DNA from: Methanobacteriota archaeon
GTDB taxonomy: Archaea > Halobacteriota > Methanomicrobia > Methanomicrobiales > Methanocorpusculaceae
DNA: 64,000 nt
Direction of reading: 5' to 3'
Assembly (NCBI GenBank): GCA_023396065.1
Contig: JAEWXF010000009.1
Span: 1 to 64,000, forward strand
Each line of letters opens with the position of its first letter. Positions within the stretch are counted from its first letter, which is position 1. The notes beneath the pieces were generated by a model. It ran no database searches. It saw only the letters and a program-made list of their open reading frames with translations, and was not told the DNA's origin. A program made the translations under genes and the position numbers. Shown here piece by piece: positions 43,400-53,100 of the stretch.

Positions 43400-45145
43400 A
43401 TGAATTGCCGTGGGACGTTATTCATCGCCGTTATTCTTGTGCTTGTTGCGTGTGCTGCTGTGTATGGTGTAGTCAGCGGTTTCTCAGCATCAAGTGACGA
43501 GGACAAACCGGTGGAGGTTTCTCCGGAACTCAATGCAAGTCTTGCGGCGTTTCATTCCTCGTTTCTTTCCCGGACAACGCAGATAAACGATGAACTGCTT
43601 GCAACAGCGGATTCCCTCTCCAACATTCAAAAGGGTGATCCGCAGCTTGACGTGATCCTCCGTGAGTTGTACTCTGCTGTTCCCGCCTCCATTGGTGTCT
43701 GTTATGTGGAAAGTACAGGGGTTGTCGGCCGCAGTGCCCCGCTGGCCAGCCTCTACACACTGGTTGCCGGATCCGAACTGAAGGATATCAATGAAAGTTC
43801 CTTTGCAAACGAGTCTGTTCTCTTCATCGGTCCGCTCTCTTCGCCGTCGTACGGTGAGGTGGTCTGTTTTGCAGCACCAATCCATGGTTCTGACGGCACC
43901 TACAAAGGATATGCCTGCATTGCCCTCTGGCCGGCGGACCTGATCAGTGAGACCTCCTATCCCGGTTCCCGGTATTACCATGATACACCGTTCCAGCCCT
44001 GGATTGTCAGTACCGATGGACTGATTATCTCTTCCCCCAGCACGGTGTTTGTCGGTGAGAATCTGCTTGAGGCCTCACCGCTTCATCAAACTGCGGTAAA
44101 TTCTCCTGCCCGGAAAATTCTTGCATACACCGACCGAGCCGTACATCTGACGATGTCCGATTCCTCCGAACGGGTTGCCGTCTGGACCTCGGCCTCAGTG
44201 AGCGGCAGAGAGATGCGTCTCGTTCTGACTACTGCAGGGATCCAGACCGAGATCCCTCTTTCTCCGGTGAATCCGCATGCCGCCGACCTGTATAATGCGA
44301 CCAAGGATCTGTATCTGTATGCGGCAGAGCACGGCCAGACACAGACTCTCGCCGAACTTTCCCGTCCTCAGGGCATCTTTTCCAGTGAAACACTGAGATA
44401 CTTTGCCTATGATCTCAACGGAACGACTCTCTTTGATGGGTTTACCCCGCAGTATGCAGGCGAGAACATGCTCAACTTCCGGGACGCGTATGGTCTTCGC
44501 ATCGTTGCAACCGAGATACTCCGTGCCCAGCAGGGCGGCGGGTATGTGTATCTGTATGCTCCTGTTCAGTCCGATACCGCGGATCAGGCTGTACTCTGTA
44601 TTCTTTATGTTCTGCCGGTCGATGATGACTGGCTCATTGCAGTAGTCCAGTCGATTCTGGATCATACGGTGACGGTTGAGCCCTCCAAACGGAACATTGC
44701 ACTCCGTGCGGTACAGAATGCTTCCAGTTATCTTATGATTCATGGAAAGGAAGCAGTATTACAGGAAATTATGAACCCGGATTCCGTGTATCGGAACGGA
44801 TATTCCAGTCTGTTTGCCATGGACTACAACGGCACCATTCTTGCCGATTCCTTGTATCCTGATCTGGTCGGTAAAAATGTATTCTTCTTCATTGATATGC
44901 ATGGTGCATCCACAATGCGGGAGATTGTGACGGTGGCGCGGACAGGCGGCGGTTACTGTTATCTCGGTATTTCGGACTCCGAGATACAGGAGAGTGTGCT
45001 CTGTCTGGTGTATGTTGAGCCGATGGGTGATGACTGGTGTATCGGCAGTGCCGTTATTCTGGATCGGATTCCCCTGGAAGGCTGGCAGCAGTCCACCGGA
45101 GACATGTATCCCGGTAATGTGAGCATGCTGTATCTTCTTTCGTGA
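43400..45145 (+). CDS. Membrane-anchored triple Cache-like extracytoplasmic protein (paralogue)
   Basis: This 581-residue protein has the same layout as the one at 41141: an N-terminal transmembrane segment (about 6-27), a first sensor-like domain (about 40-275) and two repeated Cache modules. The modules contain FAYDLNGTTLFDGF, NFRDAYGLRI, QQGGGYVYLY and FAMDYNGTILAD, TGGGYCYLG. It also lacks a cytoplasmic output domain. It has its own promoter region after a T-rich terminator at 43307-43315. Ligand and partner are unknown; the shared neighbourhood suggests function with the pilin. Confidence 0.8.
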   Translation: MNCRGTLFIAVILVLVACAAVYGVVSGFSASSDEDKPVEVSPELNASLAAFHSSFLSRTTQINDELLATADSLSNIQKGDPQLDVILRELYSAVPASIGVCYVESTGVVGRSAPLASLYTLVAGSELKDINESSFANESVLFIGPLSSPSYGEVVCFAAPIHGSDGTYKGYACIALWPADLISETSYPGSRYYHDTPFQPWIVSTDGLIISSPSTVFVGENLLEASPLHQTAVNSPARKILAYTDRAVHLTMSDSSERVAVWTSASVSGREMRLVLTTAGIQTEIPLSPVNPHAADLYNATKDLYLYAAEHGQTQTLAELSRPQGIFSSETLRYFAYDLNGTTLFDGFTPQYAGENMLNFRDAYGLRIVATEILRAQQGGGYVYLYAPVQSDTADQAVLCILYVLPVDDDWLIAVVQSILDHTVTVEPSKRNIALRAVQNASSYLMIHGKEAVLQEIMNPDSVYRNGYSSLFAMDYNGTILADSLYPDLVGKNVFFFIDMHGASTMREIVTVARTGGGYCYLGISDSEIQESVLCLVYVEPMGDDWCIGSAVILDRIPLEGWQQSTGDMYPGNVSMLYLLS

Positions 45146-45237
45146 ACGATTCATTTCTCTTTTTTCGGGTGTTGACGTGCCCGGATGATTTTTACAGCGT
45201 CTGTCCGGGAAGGGGAACTCTTATCCCCCACCCGCGC

Positions 45238-45247
45238 TAATATATAC
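45238..45247 (+). promoter_or_regulatory. TATA box of the CRM-domain gene
   Basis: TAATATATAC lies about 25 bases before the GTG start at 45268, so the mRNA is predicted to be leaderless or nearly so. Confidence 0.5.
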
Positions 45248-45267
45248 GGCACGAGGGAATATCACAC

Positions 45268-45618
45268 GTGCCCAAATCATCCGATACAGAATCCTATATC
45301 CAGACATTAAAACCCACGATCTGGGTCGGCAAAAACGGCTGTACCGACGATCTCATTGAGGAGACCCGCCGCCAGCTGCAGGCCCGCAAAGTTATCAAGA
45401 TTAAATGGCTCCAGAGCTGTGACTTAGATGAGGCAGAGATTTTAGAACTGGCCGAGAAGACCTCCGCCGACGTTCTGGACTCACGGGGACGGATGGTCGT
45501 CTTCGGCGCGAAGAATCGCGGAAAGCTTCCGGTACAGATGTCTGCGAACGCAAAGAAGCCGGTTCGCAAACCCTCGGCACGCGACAGAATCCGTTCTTTC
45601 TATCTGGATAAGAAATAA
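45268..45618 (+). CDS. YhbY/CRM-domain RNA-binding protein
   Basis: This 116-residue protein begins with GTG. The CRM fold (about 8-95) is seen in LKPTIWVGKNGCTDDLI, with the GxxG-like loop, and in KVIKIKWL and the VVFGAKN strand. A basic tail follows. Archaeal CRM proteins bind rRNA precursors and are thought to assist large-subunit assembly, which fits the ribosomal genes that follow. Confidence 0.88.
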   Translation: MPKSSDTESYIQTLKPTIWVGKNGCTDDLIEETRRQLQARKVIKIKWLQSCDLDEAEILELAEKTSADVLDSRGRMVVFGAKNRGKLPVQMSANAKKPVRKPSARDRIRSFYLDKK

Positions 45619-45756
45619 TTCTTTTTTTTGCGTTTGGCGAACGTATATAATCTCTCAGCACTAACTGATACAGACTGTTAATGTCATGTGTTGCAGAGAA
45701 CATCTCATGCAACCAAATCGTACCGCAAGGTACGGGCTTACAGTGAGGAAAAGTCT

Positions 45757-46206
45757 ATGACTACAGTATTTGACATCCCTGCCAATGCACTCATCGCAAA
45801 GGTTGCTGAGGAACTCAAGAACGAGTCCGAAATCAAGGCACCCGAGTGGTCCGAGTACGTGAAAACGGGAGTACACAAACAGATGCCGCCGGAGAATCCA
45901 GACTGGTGGTACATCCGTTCCGCAGCAGTGCTGCGTCGTATCTATGTTGATGGCCCGATCGGAGTCGAGCGCATGCGCTCGGTCTACGGTGGTATGCAGG
46001 ACTGCGGTTCCAGGCCGTCCCATTTCAGAAAGGGCAGCGGCAGCATTGCGCGAAAAGTAATGCAGCAGCTTGAAACAGCCGGCTACATCGAGAAAGTTAC
46101 CGGCGGCCGCAACGTTTCCGCAAAAGGCCGCAAGTTCCTTGACAACATTGCCCACTCCTTAAAGGAAGACGCAGTCAAGGAAGTTCCGGCCCTGGCAAAG
46201 TACTAA
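45757..46206 (+). CDS. rps19e: Ribosomal protein S19e
   Basis: This 149-residue small-subunit protein, from ATG 45757 preceded by GAGG, has core motifs PDWWYIRSAAVLRRIY, GPIGVERMRSVYGG and FRKGSGSIARKVMQQLE. An in-frame ATG at 45688 lacks family similarity. It opens the translation cluster with PDCD5, the PP-loop protein and L39e. Confidence 0.96.
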   Translation: MTTVFDIPANALIAKVAEELKNESEIKAPEWSEYVKTGVHKQMPPENPDWWYIRSAAVLRRIYVDGPIGVERMRSVYGGMQDCGSRPSHFRKGSGSIARKVMQQLETAGYIEKVTGGRNVSAKGRKFLDNIAHSLKEDAVKEVPALAKY

Positions 46207-46239
46207 AAGAATATCTGACAAAATCAATGGTGACCAGAA

Positions 46240-46572
46240 ATGGGAGACGATGAACTCGCAGAAATCCGCCGGCAGCGCATGATGCAGCTCCAACAGCAGC
46301 AGATGGCCGAACAGGAACAAGCCCAGCGCCAGCAGCAGATGCAGGCACAGATTCAGTCTGTTCTGATGCAGGTAATGGATGCTGATGCACGCGAGCGGCT
46401 GAACACCATCAGGATTACAAAACCTGAGTTCGCCGCTGCAGTCGAGCAGCAGATTGTCGCTCTCGCCCAGTCGGGACGCCTGCGTCAGAAAATTACCGAT
46501 GCACAACTCAAGCAACTGCTTTCGCAGATTGTACCGCAGAAAAAGGACTTCAATATCCGCAGGGTCGGATGA
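46240..46572 (+). CDS. PDCD5-like DNA-binding protein
   Basis: This 110-residue protein has a Gln-rich N-terminal helix (LQQQQMAEQEQAQRQQQ) followed by the three-helix PDCD5 core (DADARERLNTIRITKPEFAAAVE) and the C-terminal KKDFNIRRVG typical of this family. Gene order S19e-PDCD5-PP-loop-L39e is conserved in archaea. Its stop overlaps the next start by 4 bp. Confidence 0.92.
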   Translation: MGDDELAEIRRQRMMQLQQQQMAEQEQAQRQQQMQAQIQSVLMQVMDADARERLNTIRITKPEFAAAVEQQIVALAQSGRLRQKITDAQLKQLLSQIVPQKKDFNIRRVG

Positions 46573-47189
46573 AGGCGGGTGTTCTCTACAGCGGCGGCAA
46601 AGACAGTACTCTTGCCGCGGTCCTCTTATCACGGGACTATGAGGTAGAGCTGATAACATTCGTATTCGATTCCGGCCACGCAGTTCCAACAATAGAGGCG
46701 GCGGCAAAGGCAGCCGGTTTCCCCTGGAAGAAACAGGCCTTTGCGCCAGGTTTCCTTGATGAGGTCATCAACAGAATTGTTGAGGACGGGCATCCTGCAA
46801 ATGCCATCAATGAAATCCACCGACGGTCTCTCTGTGCCATTGCACAGGAATATGAGGTGGTCGCCGACGGAACCCGTCGTGATGACCGTGTTCCGATGCG
46901 GACAAATTCCGAAGTGCAGAGTCTTGAGATGAAGTATGGTGTCAGTTACATGAGACCGCTTCTCGGGATCGGGAAAAAAGAGATTATCCGGCTGTGTGAA
47001 CGGTCCTTTGAAATCGCCTACGGCGAAACGGGGACAATCGCAAACGGAGATTTCGAAAGTGAAATCAGAGCCGGGATGGTTCGGCGGGGGATCGACTTCG
47101 TGCCGCTTTTCCCGAAGAATCATGAACAGTCTCTGGTGATAAGAAAATTGTCTGGTGACAACCATGAGCAAACTTACCAAAAGCCGTAA
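46569..47189 (+). CDS. PP-loop ATP-binding protein, predicted tRNA or nucleotide modification
   Basis: This 206-residue protein has the adenylating PP-loop SGGKDS at residues 8-13 and later GTRRDDRVPMRTNSE and LLGIGKKEI, as in ATP-pyrophosphatase enzymes (tRNA thiolases, QueC-like, NAD synthetase). It belongs to the archaeal group usually encoded just before L39e; the precise reaction is unknown. The final 26 bp overlap the start of the L39e gene. Confidence 0.83.
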   Translation: MKAGVLYSGGKDSTLAAVLLSRDYEVELITFVFDSGHAVPTIEAAAKAAGFPWKKQAFAPGFLDEVINRIVEDGHPANAINEIHRRSLCAIAQEYEVVADGTRRDDRVPMRTNSEVQSLEMKYGVSYMRPLLGIGKKEIIRLCERSFEIAYGETGTIANGDFESEIRAGMVRRGIDFVPLFPKNHEQSLVIRKLSGDNHEQTYQKP

Positions 47190-47316
47190 GATTCGTCTTG
47201 CAAAGGCAACCCAGCAGAACCGCCGTGTTCCTGCCTGGGTCATGATCAAAACCAAGCGCAACGTTGTGTCGCATCCGTGCAGACGCAACTGGAGACGCAG
47301 CACTCTGAAGGTGTGA
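47164..47316 (+). CDS. rpl39e: Ribosomal protein L39e
   Basis: This 50-residue, very basic protein begins MSKLTKSRKIRLAKATQQN and ends RNWRRSTLKV. The length and the NRRVPAWVM centre are typical of L39e, which lines the exit tunnel of the large subunit. GGTGA lies 7 bases before the ATG. It overlaps the PP-loop gene by 26 bp and precedes L31e by 4 bp. Confidence 0.95.
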   Translation: MSKLTKSRKIRLAKATQQNRRVPAWVMIKTKRNVVSHPCRRNWRRSTLKV

Positions 47317-47320
47317 AAAA

Positions 47321-47584
47321 ATGGTAGAAGCACAAAAGGAACAGGTATATGTAATTCCGCTCCGTGATGTCAAGCGTGTACCCTGCTACAAGCGTGCAAA
47401 CGCTGCAATCAAAGACATCCGCGGCTACCTTGAGCATCACATGAAAAGTGATGACGTGAAGCTCGACAAGAGTATTAACGAAGCAGTCTGGGCACGCGGT
47501 TCCCAAAAGCCGCCAAGACGCATCCGTGTTCGTGCTATGAAGTTCGAAGACGGACAGGTCCAGGCAGAACTTGCTGAGGAATAA
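47321..47584 (+). CDS. rpl31e: Ribosomal protein L31e
   Basis: This 87-residue large-subunit protein has YVIPLRDVKRVPCYKRANAA and the C-terminal PPRRIRVRAMKFEDGQV, both family signatures. It abuts the aIF6 start directly. Confidence 0.96.
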   Translation: MVEAQKEQVYVIPLRDVKRVPCYKRANAAIKDIRGYLEHHMKSDDVKLDKSINEAVWARGSQKPPRRIRVRAMKFEDGQVQAELAEE

Positions 47585-48253
47585 ATGGACCACACCCTGT
47601 CACTGAATGGCGACCCGAACATCGGTGTCTTTGCCCGTGTCTTTGAGGATGTTGCTTTTGTTCCGACCGACTCCCCGGAGGAGTTCGGAACAAAGATAGC
47701 GGAAGCCCTTGATGTGGAAGTGATTCCTACCTTTATTCAGGGATCTTCCGTGATTGGTCTTCTCCTCACGGGAAATTCACGCGGATTTGTAGTTTCCGGT
47801 CTCATTCACGATTCTGAACTTGAACTTCTGCAGGAGTACGGCGATGTCCTGCTCCTCGGCGAGGAGATGAATGCGGCAGGGAACGTCATTCTTACCAATG
47901 ATTCATTTGCGATTGTGCATCCTGATATGTCATCGGAGATGCGCAGGATGGTTGGTGAGTTCCTGAAAGTCGAGACGATCCCCATGTCGTTTGGCGGTGT
48001 TGGAACGGTTGGTATGGCAGGCGCCTGCACGAATGCAGGTCTGCTGCTGCCGGCCCGAAGCACGCCCGAAGAGATTGATCATCTCGAAAACAGACTTCCG
48101 ACGGCGGACGCGTCGATTGGTACCGGATCCGTAAATATGGGATCCGGACTGATCGGGACCGGTTTGCTGGTAAATAGCAAGGGTTATCTGGCAGGAAACG
48201 CTACCACGGGTTTTGAACTTGGTAGAATTGAAGATGTATTTGGATTTCTGTGA
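47585..48253 (+). CDS. eif6: Translation initiation factor aIF6
   Basis: This 222-residue five-fold beta-alpha propeller (pentein) prevents early joining of ribosomal subunits. Repeated units are visible (GDPNIGVFARV, SSVIGLLLTGN, GTVGMAGACTN, GSGLIGTGLLVN). It is encoded, as in most archaea, between L31e and LX. Confidence 0.95.
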   Translation: MDHTLSLNGDPNIGVFARVFEDVAFVPTDSPEEFGTKIAEALDVEVIPTFIQGSSVIGLLLTGNSRGFVVSGLIHDSELELLQEYGDVLLLGEEMNAAGNVILTNDSFAIVHPDMSSEMRRMVGEFLKVETIPMSFGGVGTVGMAGACTNAGLLLPARSTPEEIDHLENRLPTADASIGTGSVNMGSGLIGTGLLVNSKGYLAGNATTGFELGRIEDVFGFL

Positions 48254-48264
48254 GGTGAAAAAAT

Positions 48265-48450
48265 ATGCCGAAATTCGAGGTTAAGGGTACGTTCAAAAAC
48301 GATGGACAGATGAAGCCCTACACAAAGACAGTCGATGCACCAAGCGAGCGTCTTGCAGGAGAGTTTACTCTTGCAACGATTGGCAGCAAGCACCGGCTTG
48401 AGCGCAAATATATTACCGTTGATTCTGTACAGGCTATCAATGGCGAATAA
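48265..48450 (+). CDS. rplX: Ribosomal protein LX (L18Ae/L20a)
   Basis: This 61-residue protein has FEVKGTFKNDGQMKPYTKTV and the GSKHRLERKYITVDSVQAI segment of the archaeal LX family, the short counterpart of eukaryotic L18a. GAGGTG precedes the start. Confidence 0.93.
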   Translation: MPKFEVKGTFKNDGQMKPYTKTVDAPSERLAGEFTLATIGSKHRLERKYITVDSVQAINGE

Positions 48451-48889
48451 TGCTGAACACATGAGTCCGGACCAGGAGATGCAGAGTCTCCAGTCCTACT
48501 TGAATGAGTATTCCCAGCAGTTTGAGCTTCTGTCTCAGCAGATGCGGATGATCGAGACGGCACGCGCAGAGTCCCTTGCTTCTATTGAGGCACTGGAGAC
48601 TCTTGCCGCAGCGGACGGAGAGGTTTCCACTCTTCTGATGCTCGGCGGCGGCGTTTCAGTCCGTGCAACGGTGACAGATACCCAGAACATGCTTGTTGGA
48701 ATCGGCGCAGGTGTTACGGTGGAAAAGTCTGCTGAGGATGCGGTTGCATTCCTGCGTGACCGGGTCACCGAGATGGATGCGTCTGGAAAACGGCTTTCCG
48801 AGTCTCTCGGGAAGCTGCAGAGTCAGATTGCCGTGGTCCAGAAGCGGATGCAGGAGATTTATGCTTCTGCACAGCAGCAGACCCGCTGA
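48440..48889 (+). CDS. pfdA: Prefoldin alpha subunit
   Basis: This 149-residue chaperone subunit, from ATG 48440 (overlapping LX by 11 bp) or possibly ATG 48461, has N- and C-terminal coiled-coil helices flanking the beta hairpin region GGGVSVRATVTDTQNMLVGI and GVTVEKS. With beta subunits it forms the jellyfish-shaped hexamer that passes unfolded proteins to the thermosome. Confidence 0.93.
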   Translation: MANNAEHMSPDQEMQSLQSYLNEYSQQFELLSQQMRMIETARAESLASIEALETLAAADGEVSTLLMLGGGVSVRATVTDTQNMLVGIGAGVTVEKSAEDAVAFLRDRVTEMDASGKRLSESLGKLQSQIAVVQKRMQEIYASAQQQTR

Positions 48890-48958
48890 CCTCTTTTTTT
48901 CTGATACTTTTGCGATACGTATCATCGTTCCGAATCCGGAACGAGTGCGTCAAAAATA

Positions 48959-49117
48959 GATATATCCTGAGTTTGACACTAGGCTAATTTTTCCCCGTGG
49001 TGCATCCACTAGCATCACACCAAATATTGTTTTCTGTCCAAAAATTGGGTGGTTTTATTTCAATATCTAATTTCGAAAAAGAGGGAGATAAGGCAAAGTG
49101 TCAAATTCGGGATATAT
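48959..49117. repeat. 159-bp element with terminal inverted repeats
   Basis: Outer ends ATATATCC (48959-48966) and GGATATAT (49110-49117) are perfect inverted repeats. After a four-base mismatch, TTTGACACT (48972-48980) matches AGTGTCAAA (49097-49105). The ~116-bp interior has no coding frame and contains a GTGG/CCAC mini-hairpin. It fills the gap between the convergent prefoldin and nifB genes. Confidence 0.6.
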
Positions 49118-49127
49118 GCGGGTTCGC

Positions 49128-50033
49128 TCAGCTGCATCCGCCGCCGCTGCCGTCGCCCTTACCGCAGCAGCCGAACTCGCCCTGAACATCCTTCCCCAGC
49201 AGTCCTACCGCATCCGCCCGGCACCGCTGACAATGCCGCATCTGCCGCACATACGGAGCACAGAGTTCATGCATATGTGCTTTTTCCGCAGGCGTCGGCG
49301 GCACCACATCCTTGAACTTGTACTGGGGAATCAGCGGAATAATATTAAAGTTGAACACTCCCATGGCGCCGACTTTCTTTGCAATCTCCGGGATATGGGA
49401 ATCGTTTACGCCCGGAATATACACGGTGTTAATCTTCACCAGCATCTTGCGTCTGACGGCCTCTGCAATGCCGGCAAGCTGATGACTGAGCAGCAGCTCT
49501 GCCCCTTCGCGTCCGTGATACTTTTTCCCGCCGTACTCAGTGAAACTGTAAATCTTTTCGCCGACTGCCGGATCTATTGCATTCAGCGTTACCGTGATGT
49601 TGCGGACACCGTACTTCTCCAGTTCATCGATTTTATCCGGCAGCAGCATACCGTTCGTACTGATACAGAGAATCGTCTCCGGATACTTCTCATGCACCAG
49701 CCGCAGCGTCTCAAACGTCTCTGGGTTCGCCAGCGGGTCCCCGGGTCCTGCAATCCCGACAACCTTGATGTGCTTCATCTTGGAAACAACCTCATCAATC
49801 CGTTCCAGAGCAGCCCCGGGACTCAGCACCTCACTGGTTACACCCGGGCGTGACTCGTTTACGCAGTCAAAGTCACGGACACAGTAGTTACACTGGATAT
49901 TACACTTCGGAGCGACCGCTACATGGCAGCGCCCGAATGAATGCCGTGCTTCCGGGCTGTAACAGGGATGCTCATTGATTCTCCGCAGGGTCTCCGGATC
50001 GTACGGAAGTTCAGATGCAGGAGTTTCTGTCAT
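49128..50033 (-). CDS. nifB: Radical SAM FeMo-cofactor biosynthesis protein NifB
   Basis: This 301-residue protein from ATG 50033 (GTG at 50051 is also in frame) has the SAM-cluster motif CNIQCNYC, preceded by HPCYSPEARHSFGRCHVAVAP. The downstream nif-specific segments GIAGPGDPLANPETFETL, STNGMLLP, VTLNAIDP and NIIPLIPQYKF are also present. It fuses iron-sulfur clusters into the carbide-containing NifB-co precursor. No other nif gene lies in the window. The C-terminus ends in a Gly/Cys-rich tail (CCGKGDGSGGGC). A TATA-like TTAAATAG near 50066 suggests a short leader, divergent from the TPR gene. Confidence 0.93.
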   Translation of the reverse strand: MTETPASELPYDPETLRRINEHPCYSPEARHSFGRCHVAVAPKCNIQCNYCVRDFDCVNESRPGVTSEVLSPGAALERIDEVVSKMKHIKVVGIAGPGDPLANPETFETLRLVHEKYPETILCISTNGMLLPDKIDELEKYGVRNITVTLNAIDPAVGEKIYSFTEYGGKKYHGREGAELLLSHQLAGIAEAVRRKMLVKINTVYIPGVNDSHIPEIAKKVGAMGVFNFNIIPLIPQYKFKDVVPPTPAEKAHMHELCAPYVRQMRHCQRCRADAVGLLGKDVQGEFGCCGKGDGSGGGCS

Positions 50034-50114
50034 ACGTATATCTATCGTCACCGGGCTATTTAACTGCAGGTTTTCCGCACCTCTCTCCCCGCTCTATAAC
50101 AAACATCGTATAGG

Positions 50115-53100
50115 ATGCCCGCCAAAAATAGTATCAGTATGGTTGATATCGGCGGCCTGTTTGGCAAAAATGATAGGCAGAATCCCTGGACGCCCCGTGG
50201 TGAACTGTCATTTGAGAAAGGTCTCTACGAAGATGCTGCAAAAAACTTCTCCCGTGCCGTAGAACACGAACCGGAGAACAGCAGTCTCTGGTATCGCCTC
50301 GGCGTCTCCCAGAACCGGTCGGGCCAGACTGAGCTTGCCGTCCGGTCATTTCTTCGTGCGACTGAACTAGACCCCCAGAATACCAATGCCTGGATATCCC
50401 TCTCTGTCCTGTTTGGTGATGCCCGGAAGTTCGACGAAGCCGTTGCTGCCCTGAGTCACATTACCCTGCCGGACAGTGAACTCTACCTGCAGGAACTCAA
50501 GTGCGAGTGGCTCGAACGTATCGGCCGGTATCAGGAAGCCGCCCTCGCCGCCGGTCACCTTGCCTCCCTGAAACCCGACAATCGTCTGTGGCGTATCCGT
50601 CAGGCGGAACTTACCATGCGTGCCGGGGAGTTCGCACAGGCAAAAACCCTCTTTGACCAGCTCGGTACCGCGTCCTTCGATGACCGGGGAAAATTTGTAT
50701 CCTCTGCGGCGTTCTGCTGTGAGATGACCGGTGACCGGGACGGCGCTCTGCAGCGCTATTCTCAGCTTCCCGAAAACGATCCCGCGGGCTGGTACCGCCG
50801 CGCCCGTCTGGAGGAAAGTATGGGCAAATACAAAGATGCTGCTGCGTCCTACGGGATGGTGCAGCAGTATGCCTCTGATACCGATATCACCGTCACCGTC
50901 CGCCGTGCCCTCTGTCTCTGCTGGGACGGAAGTGAGAAAGAAGCCGCAGTCCAGCTGGAGAAGGTCATCTCCCGTGGCTATGCAAATGCCGATGTCTGGT
51001 ATCTTCTGGGTATCGCATCGTTTCTTTCCGGAAACATGCAGCGTGCTTCGGATGCGTTTCTGGAACTCCTCCATCTGAATCAGATGAACACCTCGGTCTG
51101 GTATCTCAAAGGCTGCGCCGAGTATCTTTCCGGCCGGTACAAAGAAGCAATGGACAGTTTCGGTCACATGGACGGCGGAACTGCCGGGGGCCGGACGCCT
51201 GCGAAGATGAAATGGTTCCAGGATGACGAGGGCATGCAGCTGTTCAGCGAGCCGTCCCCCATCGGAAGTGCGGCTGTCACGAAAAAGGAGATCGGCACCA
51301 TCCGTGAGGCGCTTGCGACGATGCAGTGCGTCGCCCTTGCAACGCTCGGCCGGTATGCCGAGGCAGACAAAACAGCGATGCGTATCCTTGATACGGTTCC
51401 CGACCGGCTGGACATCCAGCTTCTGCATGCCCGCTGTCAGGCGGCAATGAATAATTATCAGCCTGCTGCTGATGCGGCGTCCCGGATTCTTGCGAAAGAC
51501 TCTGAATCCCTTGCCGCCATGGAAGTGTATGCTTCGTCCATGATGCGGGTCGGCCGGTATAAGGAGGCTTCCGGTGCCTGGGAAAAAATTATCCGGGCGT
51601 CTCCGGACAATACGCCGGCTTTCTTCGGCGTGGCCGCTGCGTGGGAGGGTATCGGCAAGTATGCCGAGGCCGCAACCGCGTATGCACATCTGCTGGAGAT
51701 GATGCCTGAGGATATTTCTCTCGTCTTTGGTGCCGCCGAGTGCTCGTTCCGGGACGGTCGGTATGCGGAGGCGGAGGAACAGTACCGTAAGGTCTGCGAT
51801 ATGTCGCCGAATACTCCGGCGGGCTGGATCGGGCTCGGGCAGGCACAGGAGATGCAGGGAAAGTACACGGACGCTGCTGCATCTTTCGCTGCGGCTGAGC
51901 AGCTGCTTCCCGGTCATCCGGGTGTTTTGATCGCCCTTGCCCGGGTGCAGGCGGCCGCGGGGGATGCGGAGTCTGCGGTTCTGACGTATACCCGTGTTGC
52001 AACCGATTATCCGGAGATGTCCGGTGTCGCGATTCAGATTGCGAAGCTCTGCGTGGCACTGGGCAAAAACGAGGATGCCGCCGATGCGGTTACGCTTGCG
52101 CTGGAGACTTCGGAGGGCAGTATTGATCTGCTGATTCTCGGCGGCGATATCTGTACGACACTCGGACGGTATGAGGAAGCCGCCGATTACTACTCGCGGG
52201 TTGCAAAAGAGATGCCGGACAATACTCATGTATGGTATGGTATCGGCCATCTGCATCTGATCAGCGGCGACTTCCGGGAAGCGGTCATCGGTATGGACAA
52301 GGTCCTTGCCTTGGAACCGGAGAACACCCGTGCCCTGCATGATAAAGCGGATGCTCTGATAGGCCTTGGGAAGCTGGAGGATGCGGCAGCAGTTTTACAG
52401 GAGCTGGTGTCTGCTGATGCTTCGGATACGAAGGCCCTGCTGGACCTTGCGTCCGTTTTGGAGCAGACTCAGCAGTATGATGCAGCACTTGAGGCATACG
52501 GGAAATATCTGGAGACCGGTACGGAAAATGCTGATGTGATTCGGAAAGTGTCGAACCTGTATCTGATGCGCGGCAACTATGAGGAGGCTCTGACCGGGTA
52601 TGAGATGCTTCTTGCTGAAAATCCGAAGGATCTGGGAGTTGTGCGGCAGCGTGCGGATGCGCTGATGCAGCTTGGACGCTATCAGGATGCGGCGGTTGCC
52701 TACGCGGGACTTCTTGAGATCCGGCGTGATGATCTTTCCTCCCGGTTTTCGTATGCGGAGGCGTTGTCTCTTGCCGGGGAAACTGCTGAGGCGCTGGATG
52801 AGTTCCAGGAAATTGTTTCCTGCGATCCGAAGAATACGGCAGCCCTGTTTTCCCTTGGGAGTATGCTGAACCGCGTCGGGAGATATTCAGAGTCGATTCA
52901 GTGCTTTGATCAGCTGATTGCGCTGTATCCGAAGAACAGTCTGGTGTATCTGGAAAAAGCACTGGCCTGTGTGCGGACGGGGAGTATCCCTGCTTCTCTG
53001 GAGAGTTTTGAGACAGCTGCACGGATTGATCCGAAGAACGGCTATGTGCTGGCATCACTTGGGTTTCTGCAGATGCTGGCCGGTCATCCCGCCGAGGCAC

